Positions 1 through 9,626 of a stretch of DNA of 64,000 bases are shown one piece after another. The notes below the pieces were generated by a model. The model had not been told where the DNA came from and made no database searches. It saw nothing but the letters and a program-made list of their open reading frames with translations. The position numbers and the translations under genes were made by a program. Numbering within the stretch: position 1 is the first letter of the stretch; every line of letters begins with the position of its first letter. This DNA is from Impatiens glandulifera (taxonomy: Eukaryota; Streptophyta; Magnoliopsida; Ericales; Balsaminaceae): contig NC_061868.1 of the NCBI RefSeq assembly GCF_907164915.1, positions 18,781,819-18,845,818 of the forward strand, in the 5' to 3' direction.

Positions 1-1131
1 ACACCTTGTTTTCCTCACCTTTCTTATTGTAAACTTCAGGTTTCTCCATATAAATATCTTCATCCAAATCACCATGGAGAAATGCAGTCTTGACATCAAG
101 TTGTTCAACCTCAAGATCTATACAAGCAGCCAGACCTAACACCACCCAGATGGAAGTCATCTTCACTACCGTGAGAAAATCTTATCATAATCGATTCCAT
201 GCCTCTAGCCAAAACCTTTGACAACTAGCCTAGCTTTGTATCTTAGCTTGTTATCATCACCTTCTTGCTTGATCTTGTACACCCATTTATTTTGTAATAC
301 TTTTATGTTCTTTATTTTTTCAATCAGTTCGTTCATATGTGTCATTTTTCAGCAATGACTTCATCTCTTTATCCATGGAAGCTAGCCATTCTTCCTTATG
401 AGCATCCTCAAGAGCCTCCTTATAGCATATAGGTTCCCCACAATCAGTTCGAAGGACATACTCTTTAGCAGGGTACTTAGAACTTGATCTTTTATCCTTA
501 GTAAACCTCCTAAGTACCTCTGTTTGTTGATTCTATTGATTTCCATTTTCTTGTTGAACTTCAAAAATCAGTCTCAATATTATCATCAATATTAGTTTTT
601 GTATCATTTCAATGGCCTACAACTTGACCCTGAGAACATCTTCATCACTATCTGAGTCTGAAGCTACATGTGGCATTGTCTCCTCAATATCATCAGATAG
701 CTCAAGACAAGAAAGATCACGTATGTATGCATTAAGCTTTTCACCATCTTCAAAATTCTCAATTGTATGATTTTCAAGGAATATCACATTTCGGCTTCTC
801 AAATTGTTCTTGTAAACTAGGTTATAACACATGTATCCCCATTTTTCATCACCATAACCAAAAGTATGATTTGCTTGGTTTTAGCATCTAACTTTGACTT
901 CTCATCTTTTAGAACATGCACAAAAGCTCTACAACCAAAAATACGTAAATAGTAATAATTAACATCTTTACCTAACCAGACGCTTTCTACACACTTATTA
1001 TTCAATAGCATGGAGGGAGAACGATTGATCACATGCACTACAGTGCTCATGGCTTCATCCCAGAAATGCTTAGCCAGCTTGGAATGAGAGAGCATACTCC
1101 TTATCCGTTCCAACATTGTTCTGTTCATCCT
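1..1131 (-). pseudogene. Ty1/copia family 1 pol fragment (RT start and integrase C-terminal half)
   Basis: Read on the minus strand, 817-1131 encodes the C-terminal part of a copia integrase: the VVERMNRTMLE segment holding the catalytic Glu, then FWDEAMSTVVHVINRSPS and the IFGCRAFVH segment. Positions 1-180 encode the start of the reverse transcriptase (the DVKTAFLHGD-like block is visible reversed near 70-110). The part between is frame-broken. Integrase resumes at 9636, so one element was split by the MULE at 1141-9626. The RT remainder and the 3' LTR lie before position 1. It is non-functional in this copy. Confidence 0.88.
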
Positions 1132-1140
1132 CTCTACCAC
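1132..1140. repeat. 9-bp target-site duplication, left copy (CTCTACCAC)
   Basis: CTCTACCAC at 1132-1140 is repeated exactly at 9627-9635, on either side of the MULE. Removing the MULE and one copy rejoins the copia integrase in frame (PQPNGV before, VERMNRT after), which fixes both element ends to the base. Nine bases is the usual Mutator-superfamily duplication length. Confidence 0.95.
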
Positions 1141-1290
1141 GGGGAATTTGAGCAAATGACCTCAAAAAAGGGGCTAAATGCATACGGTGCAGCGCTATAA
1201 TTTTTATAGCGTTGGTGACCACCAAACATTTTTTTGCCGAAAATACCCCCATTGCGTCACGCACCCTCCGGTTGCGTGACGCACCCGAGG
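1141..1290 (+). repeat. MULE left terminal inverted repeat
   Basis: About 150 bp starting ggggaatttgagcaaatgac. It matches the reverse complement of 9476-9626 in blocks, with scattered mismatches. It contains two cores of the GCGTCACGC / GCGTGACGC type near 1255-1282. In MULEs the terminal repeats carry transposase binding sites and often the promoter. Its inner limit is approximate. Confidence 0.85.
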
Positions 1291-1586
1291 GCATTGTGAA
1301 AAGTCCACAATGCCCTTACTATATAATAAAAAAAAATGTCATTTCTTTCTTTCTTCTTCTCTTTCTTCACTTCCCTTTCTCCTCCTTCTCTCTAAAAAGG
1401 ACAACCCCCGGTGGAATCTCAACCACCGACGATCCCGACGAAGACGGCTGAATCCCAACGAAGGAGATGTCTTCTGCAACTGGTATTCTTCCTCCTTCCT
1501 TTATTTATCTCTTTCCACGCTTTGTTTGTTAGGGTATAGTGATTAGGGAATGAGTAGGTGGAATGCCACCGTCGCGGCGGAAACCG

Positions 1587-1707
1587 GGTGCGTAACGCAG
1601 TTGCGTCACGTAGTTGCGTAACGCAGTTGCGTCACGTAGTTGCGTAACGCAGTTGCGTAACGCAGTTGCATCACGTAGTTGCATTACGCAGATGCGTAAC
1701 GCACCCT
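1587..1707 (+). repeat. Subterminal 15-16-bp tandem array (GCGTAACGCAGTT-type)
   Basis: About eight imperfect units alternate gcgtaacgcagtt and gcgtcacgtagtt between the left TIR and the transposase gene. The same core recurs in both TIRs, at 4874-5023, at 8372-8438 and at 8918-9090. This looks like repeated protein-binding sites or a minisatellite seeded from the TIR. Confidence 0.8.
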
Positions 1708-2370
1708 AGACCATTTATAACTATTACTTGCATTTCATTGTTACGGTGTCTCTCGATTGATACTATCATTTTTTCAATTGCAGCTGAAGTATTTGCTGAC
1801 GTATTTGTTGTGTACAATGGAGAGTGACAAATTGCAGCCAATGGTACCAAGTCTTTCTCTGCATAATCATGCAAAACCATGGATATACCCCAATGTACTA
1901 CATTTGCTGAATTAGTTGATATAATTTATGAGACGATTAACGTGCAAAAGTCTGCATATGATTTAGTGATTAAAGTCATGTATGATCCTTCTGCAAAACT
2001 TCTCTCTGTTGTTATTGAGGGAGATAAAGATGTGGTCATGTATTTATCACGGTTGATATCGGGTCGAAGTTCGTCATCTTCGTCACCACTTTGTGTCTCA
2101 TTAGTAGAGAAGTACCCAAGTCAAGATAGTACACTACCAATCATTACTCAAAAAACTATACCCGGCGTTGTTTCTCGAGTTGTTTCTCAACAGATTTTAT
2201 TTGAAAGTGAAAATGAAGGAGGAGGAGAAGAAGATGAACGGGCTCATCATGAACTGATTAATCATGAACGCGTTATTGACTTTAATTATGAACGGGTTAG
2301 TGATTTCCAAGCTACTACTAGTCCTGCATCAGCAGTTGCACGCACGCCGCACCGGTCAATACCTACACCA

Positions 2371-2534
2371 ATGGGTACACCATCTAGTGCAAGAGGGTCA
2401 ATGGGTACACCATCTAGTGCAAGAGCGTCAATGGGTACACCATCTAGTGCAAGAGCGTCAATGGGTACACCATCTAGTGCAAGAGCATCAATGGGTACAC
2501 CATCTAGTGCAAGACCATCAATGGGTACACCATC
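2371..2534 (+). repeat. In-frame 30-bp minisatellite in transposase N-terminal region
   Basis: Five full 30-bp units and a partial one, each encoding a GTPSSARASM-type decapeptide, followed at about 2546-2580 by a short 15-bp repeat encoding a TDVSP-type pentapeptide. The unit length is a multiple of three, so copy-number change keeps the reading frame. It probably forms a flexible linker before the DNA-binding finger. Confidence 0.9.
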
Positions 2535-4094
2535 GACAGACCCTACAGACGTATCACCGACAGACGTATCACCGACAGACCCTTCATTTGCATTGGCGTT
2601 AACTAGTGAAACCGTATTGGAAGTCGGTACGTTACTTGATACTAAAAAAGAACTTTGGTACGTTACCTAATACTTAACTAGTGACTCATTTGCATTTACT
2701 ATATAAATATGCGATGACTTATCATTTTGAATTCAAAGTGAAAAAGTCTCTAAAACATCTTTGGTATGTGAAATGTATGGATGATACATGCAAGTGGAGC
2801 TTACGTGCTGTGAAAGGTAAGTTTTCCGAGATGTTTGAGATTCGGAAATTCAATCGACAACACTCATGCTCAATTTTGTCGAGGCCGGAAAAAAAATGCA
2901 AACACCGTCATGGAATATTGGGCAGTGCATGAAGGGTAAGTACATGGACCATCACCATAACCACTTGCCTAAAAAAATAATTGAAGACATGCAGTCAGCT
3001 TATGGGATGTTTTTGACTTATAATAAGGCTTGGAGGGCAAGGGAAACGGCTTTAACAGCGGTGCGAGGAACGGTAGAGGATTCCTATGGAAAATTGCCTT
3101 CATACCTATACATGTTGGAGAAGAATAATCCGGGTACCATAACAGATATTCAGACAGACGAGCACGGCTACTTCAAGTATATGGTCATATCTCTAGGCTT
3201 CTCAATTAAGGGTTTCAAAGCCTTCTGTCGTCCCGTATTGTGTGTTGATGCAAGTTTTCTCAAGCACAAGGTGGGAGGTCAACTATTGGTGGCTATTGCA
3301 TTGGATGCCAATGAGCAACTGTATCCTGTTGCATTCGGCGTTGTTGATTCAGAGAATAATAACTCGTGGACTTATTTTATGCAAAAACTTAGAGAAGCAA
3401 TTGGATTAGTTGATGATCTCGTCTTCGTATCCGATAGACACCCAAGCATAGCCAATGCCTTGTGTGCTGTTTTTCCAGAAGTAGACCACGGTGCGTGCAC
3501 ATATCACATAAAGATGAATATTAATGCCAAATTCAAAACTGATAATTGTCATGTCGAGTTTGATTTGGCTTCTCGTGCGTACACTATCTCCCAATTTAAT
3601 CGGTTTTTTGACAAGATCAGGGTTAAAGATCATAGGATTGTTGCCTATTTGGAAGAAATTGGGTTTCAAAGATGGAGTGGAGCATATTTCCCTGGTAAGC
3701 GATACAATCAACTCACAAGCAATTATGCAGAGAGTTTGAATAGTCAGTGCAGGGAAGCCAGAAAGTATCCAATTTCAGCAATGCTTGAGTCTTTAAGAAC
3801 AACATTACAAGGGTGGTTTAATGATAGAAGAGAAAAAGCGTCCAACCAACAAGAATTTTTATCTCCAACGTATGAAAAGTTATTATGTGATGGTTTTGAG
3901 AAAGCAAGATTCTATATCGTATCATCCCTTAACCGATTTGAGTTGTATGTGCATGATAACGAGGCACATTTTAAAGTCAATTTGAAGGACAAGGACTGCA
4001 CTTGTAGGGTATTTGAAGTCTCTAGTCTTCCTTGTACACATGCACTGGTTGCTGCCCGTCACAGGAATGTGGTTTCTTACGACTTATGCTCAAG

Positions 4095-4159
4095 GTATTT
4101 AATCGTTTTGAACCTATTTATTTAACCTATTTTTAATCGTTTTATTTTCCTTCTCATAG
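4095..4159 (+). other. Intron in the MULE transposase gene
   Basis: The donor is ag|gtattt at 4095 and the acceptor is ctcatag at 4159, giving 65 bp. Splicing joins the AG of the preceding codon to G4160 as an Arg codon and continues with YYTTVSWLNAY in a single frame. Without splicing the frame stops at 4123-4125. Confidence 0.72.
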
Positions 4160-4604
4160 GTATTATACAACTGTATCTTGGTTGAATGCATATGCGGAGA
4201 CATGTTATCCGGTTGGTGATGAAGAGAATTGGGATCTTCCCGATATTATCAAACAACGCGTGTGTCTAAAACCACCCGTGAAGGTTAAGAAAGGTCGGCC
4301 ACAAACTAAACGTAGGACATCCCAAGGTGAGGTCCGTAAGGTCCCGAGACGATGCAGTTCATGTGCAAGTCTAGGACATAATAGAGCAACATGCAAAGCA
4401 ATGATGCCTGCACCGTCTACCGCAAGAGCAAGAGCATCATCTCAGCAGCATGAGCCCTCATCATCTCAGCAGCATGTGTCCTCATCATCTCAGCAGAATG
4501 AGCCATCATCATCTCAACTGTACGAGCCCTCATCATCTCAGCTCTACGAGCCATCATCTCAACTGTACGAGCCATCATCTCAATCTTACGAGCCATTAGC
4601 TTAG

Positions 4605-5225
4605 AATGAACTTGTTAGTGTTGTGTTGTGGTGTTAATGTTGTTTTTGTAGACTTATTACCAAGTGTCTTGTGTGGAGGTGTTAATGTTGTTTTTTCATC
4701 AAGGATTCAAGGATTCAGTAAAGTGTATTGTAACAAGGATTCAGTCAATGTTGTCTTTGCATTCAGTCAATGTTGTTTTCTGGTGTTTTCTGATGTTTTT
4801 GTAGTCAATGTTGTTTTCTTGTGAATGTAATACAGGGACAGGGTGCATTCAGATTACTGCTAAAGTTTTTGATTGCGTGACGCCGTTGTGTGACGCAACT
4901 GCGTGACGCAACTTCGTGACGCAACTGCGTGACGAAACTGTGTGACGCAACTGCTTGACGAAACTGGGTGACGCAGCTGCTTGACAAAACTGCGTGACGC
5001 AGCTGCTTGACGAAACTGTGTAACATGGTTTACATTAGTGCAGAACCTATTACATTAGACATGGTTTATATAACTGTGTACTTAAGGCATTAAAATAATT
5101 GTTGCACAACCTATTACAATAACATATATAACATTAACAACGTTTGATATCATTAAATTAACCATATTACAAAGGTTTGAGATTAACATTACAAAAATTT
5201 GATATCAGTACAAAAGTTTCATAAA
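4605..5225. repeat. Spacer between convergent MULE genes, with GCGTGACGCAACT array
   Basis: Downstream of the transposase stop is a T/G-rich stretch in which ttaatgttgtttt-like units recur (4625-4820), probably its 3' UTR. At 4874-5023 about ten imperfect 15-16-bp units of gcgtgacgcaactg and ttgacgaaactg form another array of the element's recurrent core. 5030-5225 is AT-rich 3' flank of the opposing gene. I see no further gene here. Confidence 0.7.
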
Positions 5226-5229
5226 TAAC

Positions 5230-8200
5230 CTATGGATCTACAAGTCCATGAAATAACCTCACTGCCCACTTTTCTCTCCAAGCTTTCATCTCATTTGAGG
5301 TCACTTCTACTAGATTCAGGTTTGCAGTCAAGTACTCAATATACATTAGTACAAAGACACCACAATTTCTACTCTTAGTTGCTTTGGGAACTTCTAACTC
5401 TGGAAGTCTTGTGTATGGCAAAACGAAATCAGGGTTGAGTAGAGGAAATCTTTGTTTATCTTCAAGAGGCAATGCCTTGTCAAATATAACCGGAATCATT
5501 TCGCACATCGGTAGCACAAACTCATCAAGATTAGCATAACATCCAGGATCGCAGTCATATACGTCTACGCGCCATTGCTGTAGACGGACAACACAAAGTA
5601 TCCAGTGGACATCTTTGATGTTCAAAGGAATATATATATGATCGCATTCTTTCCAACTATTCCTAAAGTTGTTTTCATTGCCCAAGAAGTATTCGAAAAA
5701 GTTTTCAATGTCAAACTCAATACGACTTTTCTTAAATTCAGGGTAATCAGCAGTGAACCTGGTGTGGAGCCAACAATCTCCAATAAAGAAGTTCTTCTTA
5801 TATGTCTTTGGATATAGCCAAGCTCTTCTTCTCAGAATGAAGCAACCTGCATCGATTTCCTACACGAGAGAAAAACATTTAAAATACAATCTGCAAATCT
5901 AAAATTATTCTAACATGAATATTCCTTACATCATCATTCAGCCAAGTGAACCTTTTTAGCAATCGGCGAAATAATGCCTTATCACCTAACGTAGTATGGA
6001 GCTCAATTTTTGTGTTGTCAGTTGTTGGATCTTTAAGCCATGTTTTCAATTGTTGAAGAAGTTGATCGTCATATTTTAGAAGTGGATTGACGGTGATAGG
6101 ATCTTTTAACTTGGGATGTTTCAGATTAGGGTCGGTGAAATCTATATCATGCTTCGGCCTCCTATTCCTTCTCGTGACCAATATGACTTTCTTAGGAAGA
6201 GGAGGAGGAGTATTCATTATTTTCAGTTCATCTTCATCATTTTCGTCTTTCTTCTTCCCCACCTTCTTCTGAAAAGTCTTTTGTATAGGCTTTCTCTTCA
6301 CTGGCTTCTCCACTTCTTCTTTCTTCTCCCCTTCTTCTCCAATCTCCACTTCTTCTTTCTTATCCCCTTCTTCTTCAATCTCCACTTCTTCTTTCTTCTC
6401 CCCTTCTTCAATCTCCACTTCTTCTTTCTTCTCTCCTTCAATAGGATCTTCAACAAGGTTGTCATTTGAATCCTCAACAACCTTCTCATTCTCAACAACT
6501 GCCTCTTGAAGAATGTTCACTATCGGCGGATCATCAACAACATTCTCATTCTCGACAACATTCTCATGAAGAATGTTCTCTATCGGCGGATCATTCTCAT
6601 TCTCAATCTTCTTCTGCTCCAATTCAACATTGTCCTGCAAAATGGCTCCATTATTAACCTTCTCATTCTCCTTTTGCTCCTCTTCTTTATCGAGAATGTC
6701 ATTTAGACCAATGACATTCTCCTCTTCTTCTTCACGAATGTCATTCTCCTTTTCTTCCTCTTCTTCGTCACGAATGTCATTCAGACCGATGTCATTCCCC
6801 TTCTGCTCTTGCTACAAAAGTGAAAAGAATTTATATTCAGGATGCGTCAAGCAGCGGCGTCAAGACATAAAGTAATACAAAACAGAAAGCTCTAACAGAA
6901 TTACATGGTTGGTGACATGGCTGGAGAACTGGTTGCTTAGACTGAGAATCATCTTTTCAAACCAAATAAAGTAATTTTGTTGATTCAATTTGATGTCTCT
7001 TATGTCTCTCTTGATCTCTTCGACATCTTTCTTTATCTCTTCGACATCCTTCTTTATCACTTCGGCATCCTTTATCTGAACATGAGATGCCGGTGCCGGT
7101 TCACGTGCAGGTGATGATGGAGGTGTTGAAGTTGCGGATGGGGACTCATGTTACGCAGGCTACGACGCTTGATGGCTTCTTTGCTGGGGGGATATATCAT
7201 CATATTCAAACTTCCTCTTCCTCTTGGAAGGTTGGACAGTAGTAGGTTCTTCATCAAAATCTTCATCATCATCATCTTCATCAGTCTTTCTCTTTTTTCC
7301 CCCATCAGTAACTCCCTCAAACAAATCATCGAATGAATTGTTAATGTGTTCAAAATCCTCCCCACTATACAAACTCGTCTCCGTGGAGGACTCTTCCATC
7401 TTAGAAAACACAGCGCTATTAAAGGCAGATTGTACCTCCTGAAATGTATTCTTCCTTTTGGATTGATACAACAGTATCCTTGGGCGAAAAGGGCCATCAA
7501 CGTCTTTCCTTGTGGCAAATTTAGGGACCAAGTTTTGAATGATCTCATAGCTCCACACTTGTAGTGCTAGTACAAACCCATACACGTTATAAGCAAAAGA
7601 ATTAGTAACTCCACTCCCTTTCCTGGACATATATACGGACCTGTGGTGTTTCATGTCCTGGTCAAGACCCCTCATGGTGAATCTAAAGGACACCTTCCCC
7701 CATGGAAATCGGAGGAAATCTTCAACATCTTCAACCATATGGATGATTTTGAGATTTAAAATCCGTTTTGGGTCATATGAGAAGAGGTACTAGTTAATCA
7801 AGCAGATCAGCCCGATCTTCCATGCGTCTTCCTTATCGGTGCATTTCATGAAAATAGATTCCAAATCCATCATTCGAATTGACGTATTCCTTTTGAAATA
7901 TTTTATCAGCAAGGGTGGACAACCTCGGCATTCATCTTTGTATATAGGCAATCTGTCGAAGTTGAGGCATGTAATCAATGCGTACTCTTTCAGACCAAAA
8001 GTATATTCCTCGCCATTAAAGTTGAAAATCATCCTATTCAAATTGGCCTTCACCTTCCGAAGCAGCAACTGATGTAAAATGGTCCCTGAGAACAACAAGT
8101 CTGGGACTCCTTTCAATAATTACTGAAATTGGGAATTTAGAGCCCTCTCCATAAGACTCAGCGCTTCAAACCTATCAGATACTTTTTTCAGGGCTAGGAT

Positions 8201-8251
8201 AGATTTCAATGAAATCCTACCATGAAAATCATAAACCGTGAAGTCTGCGAT
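5230..8251 (-). pseudogene. DUF1985 / ULP1-like (C48) cysteine protease gene carried by the MULE
   Basis: A multi-exon minus-strand gene. Exon a (8251-6905) has a DUF1985-like domain (FGLKEYALITCLNFDRLP; FPWGKVSF), an acidic/Lys-rich segment and a coiled coil (VIKKDVEEIKKDVEEI). Exon b (6811-5930) is low-complexity Glu/Lys/Val-rich (repeated KKEEVEI). Exon c (5859-5230) is the ULP1-type peptidase domain with DVHW (catalytic His), VYDCDPG (Asp) and NCGVF (Cys). Introns of about 93 bp and 70 bp are inferred from GT and AG edges. Stops interrupt exon a near 8122, 7787, 7157 and 7148. The usual oxyanion Gln before the Cys (VPQQ-like in relatives, as I recall) reads VPKA here. ULP1 enzymes process SUMO; activity of this copy is doubtful. 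Confidence 0.82.
6298..6460 (-). repeat. Degenerate in-frame repeat encoding KKEEVEI units
   Basis: Four to five imperfect units of about 30-36 bp on the minus strand encode EGEKKEEVEIEE-like heptad-rich sequence inside the ULP1-like gene. A highly charged, probably disordered linker sits between the DUF1985 part and the protease domain. Confidence 0.75.
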
Positions 8252-8259
8252 CTACAAAA

Positions 8260-8780
8260 GGGAAAACAAAAACAACAATGTTTGTGAAAACCTTTCACAA
8301 CAAATATAAACAAACGAGAATAAAAGCAACCGTTAAAATAGCTAGAAACAACTGTCAACTACGTTACACAGCCTGCGTGACGCAACTGCGTGACGCAACT
8401 ACGTCACGAAACTGAGTGACGCAACCGCAAGACGCAACCCAACCCATAAAACGTGCATGAACCATTTGAAATCAAGAAGCATCCTACCCTAAACCCTAAA
8501 ATAAAACATGCATGAACCATTTGAAAGTAAGAAGAAACCTACCCTAAACCCTAACATAAACCATGAATGAACCATTTGAAATCAAGAAGCAACCCTAAAA
8601 CCCTAACATAAAACATGCATGAACCATTTGCAAGCATGCTGCAACCCTAAACCCTAACATAAACCATGAATGAACCATTTGCAAACAAGAAGAAATCAAC
8701 CCTAAAACCTAACATGAACATAAATCAATGAATGAACGAACCATAACATAAACCAACATAACTAAAACTAACCTGATGAA
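8260..8780. repeat. MULE 3' side: GCGTGACGCAACT cluster and CCCTAAA-bearing tandem repeat
   Basis: 8372-8438 holds about five units of the element's GCGTGACGCAACT-like core. 8470-8740 holds five imperfect units of about 52-57 bp, each with ccctaaaccctaacataaa followed by catgaatgaaccatttg and an aagaag block. The CCCTAAA motif equals the plant telomere repeat but occurs only once or twice per unit, so this is a local minisatellite and not a telomere tract. It probably lies in an intron or 5' region of the ULP1-like gene. Confidence 0.8.
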
Positions 8781-8917
8781 GTCAATGAATGAACGAGAAG
8801 ACGAAGACGAGCAGGAAGAGACGTCGAGGTAGGTGCGTCGTCGGGTGCGAGAGAGAGAAAGAGAGCATGAATAGTGGTCGAGGCTTATTTGGGTTTTTAT
8901 ATAAAATAAAAATAAAT

Positions 8918-9090
8918 GTGACGCATCGTATCCTACTTGACGCATCCGAGTTGACGCATCCGAGTTGACGAATCCGAGTTGACGCATCTGAGTTGACGCA
9001 TCCATGTTGACGCATCCGAGATGACGCATCCATCTTGACGCATCCATCTTGACGCATACTACGTGACGCATCCTACGTGACGCATCCTAC
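8918..9090. repeat. 15-bp tandem array TTGACGCATCCGAG
   Basis: About eleven units of a 15-bp repeat, each with TGACGCATC followed by cgagt, catgt, catct or ctacg. It is the fifth place in the element where a GACGCA core is arrayed. Long open frames read through it on the minus strand (for example 8709-9071) are repeat artefacts, with translated MRHLGCVNMDAS-like units, and are not annotated as genes. Confidence 0.85.
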
Positions 9091-9099
9091 CAAACAAAC

Positions 9100-9475
9100 A
9101 ACCTGCATTCAACGAATCAGCGAATCAATGAGGAACGTTCTGTAAAGGAAATATACACGAACTGAATAGGAAATCGAAACAAACAATAACGAAATAAACA
9201 CAAAATATAGTGGAATGGTCGAATGAAATGTCAATTTGTTCGAAATCCTGAGCGCTGTGCAAACTCGTCCCCGTTGGAAGTTCTTCGCAGCTATAGGCCA
9301 TTGAATATGGTGCCATGGTCGACAGTGCCTCTTCGATTCGTTCTTCAGCGCTGAAAAAGAAGAGAAAGTCTTCTCCGCCACCATTAGGGTTCACGGCGGA
9401 GCGGAGAAGACGGGGAAGAAAGGGGCTGGATGAGAGAGAAAATGAATCGAAAATGAAAAAAAATTAAGTCTTTAT
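9100..9475 (-). other. MULE right subterminal region with duplicated ULP1-gene fragment
   Basis: The minus strand at about 9300-9225 (frame with GTSLHSAQDFEQIDISFD) resembles the DUF1985-gene segment at about 7400-7330 (ETSLYSGEDFEHINNSFD), at both DNA and protein level. This suggests a copied exon fragment near the 5' end of the minus-strand gene. An ATG at 9394 opens an 89-codon frame through it. Whether it is a real first exon is not decidable from the sequence. Confidence 0.5.
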
Positions 9476-9626
9476 AGGGTTTAGGGTGCGTCACGCATCT
9501 GGAGGGTGCGTCACGCATGGGTATAATGGTCATTAAAAAGTTTGGGGGTCACCAGCGCTATAAAAATTATCCCCCCGCACCATCGGCTATTTGACCCCTT
9601 TTTAGGGTCATTTCCTCAAATTCCCC
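9476..9626 (-). repeat. MULE right terminal inverted repeat
   Basis: The reverse complement begins ggggaatttgaggaaatgac and matches the left end in blocks, including taatttttatagcgctggtgacc and two gcgtgacgcaccct cores. The last base is 9626, next to the CTCTACCAC duplication. Confidence 0.87.

Larger units (their letters stand above)
1879..4604 (+). pseudogene. MuDR-type transposase (MULE), frame-broken
   Basis: The transposase of the host MULE. Segments: 1879-2670 is an N-terminal domain (YDLVIKVMYDP, PB1/MuDR N-terminal-like) followed by a Ser/Thr-rich repeat region. 2681-2900 is the FAR1/MuDR-type DNA-binding finger (YVKCMDDTCKW then RQHSC). 2866-4094 is the catalytic MULE domain. Within that last frame the apparent DDE triad is Asp128 (CVDASF), Asp190 (SDRHPS) and Glu289 (NYAES), and a SWIM finger (CTC...SLPCTHA) starts near residue 378. 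A 65-bp intron at 4095-4159 joins exon 2 (4160-4604), which has a CCHC knuckle (CSSCASLGHNRATC) and a Ser/Gln/Glu-rich tail. The A8 run at 2889-2896 breaks the frame by one base, and the 2670/2681 join is also out of frame. It is complete in domains but not readable as it stands. Confidence 0.87.
1141..9626 (+). mobile_element. Mutator-like element (MULE) with transposase and ULP1-like protease gene
   Basis: This 8486-bp element has terminal inverted repeats of about 130-150 bp. The left end and the reverse complement of the right end both begin ggggaatttgag and later share taatttttatagcg, ggtgacc and gcgtgacgcaccc blocks. A perfect 9-bp target duplication flanks it. Inside are a MuDR-type transposase on the plus strand (1879-4604), a convergent DUF1985/ULP1-like gene on the minus strand (8251-5230), and several tandem arrays built on a GCGTNACGCA-like core. 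This is the arrangement of the ULP-carrying Kaonashi-type MULEs described from Arabidopsis and melon. Both genes carry frame lesions, so this copy is probably not autonomous now. Confidence 0.93.

Noticed and set aside
2264..2602. Plus-strand 112-codon frame (VHHLVQEGQW repeats) overlapping the transposase
   Set aside because: It is the alternate-frame reading of the 30-bp minisatellite inside the transposase N-terminus.
6087..6875. Ser/Phe-rich and His/Gln-rich plus-strand frames
   Set aside because: Antisense of the acidic Glu/Lys-rich linker of the ULP1-like gene.
8470..8740. Interstitial telomere sequence
   Set aside because: CCCTAAA occurs only once or twice per 52-57-bp unit, so there is no true telomere tract.
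8709..9071. Minus-strand open frames of 91-120 codons with MRHLGCVNMDAS-type repeats
   Set aside because: They are created by the 15-bp TTGACGCATCC tandem array, which is open in several frames. No domain or start context supports a protein.
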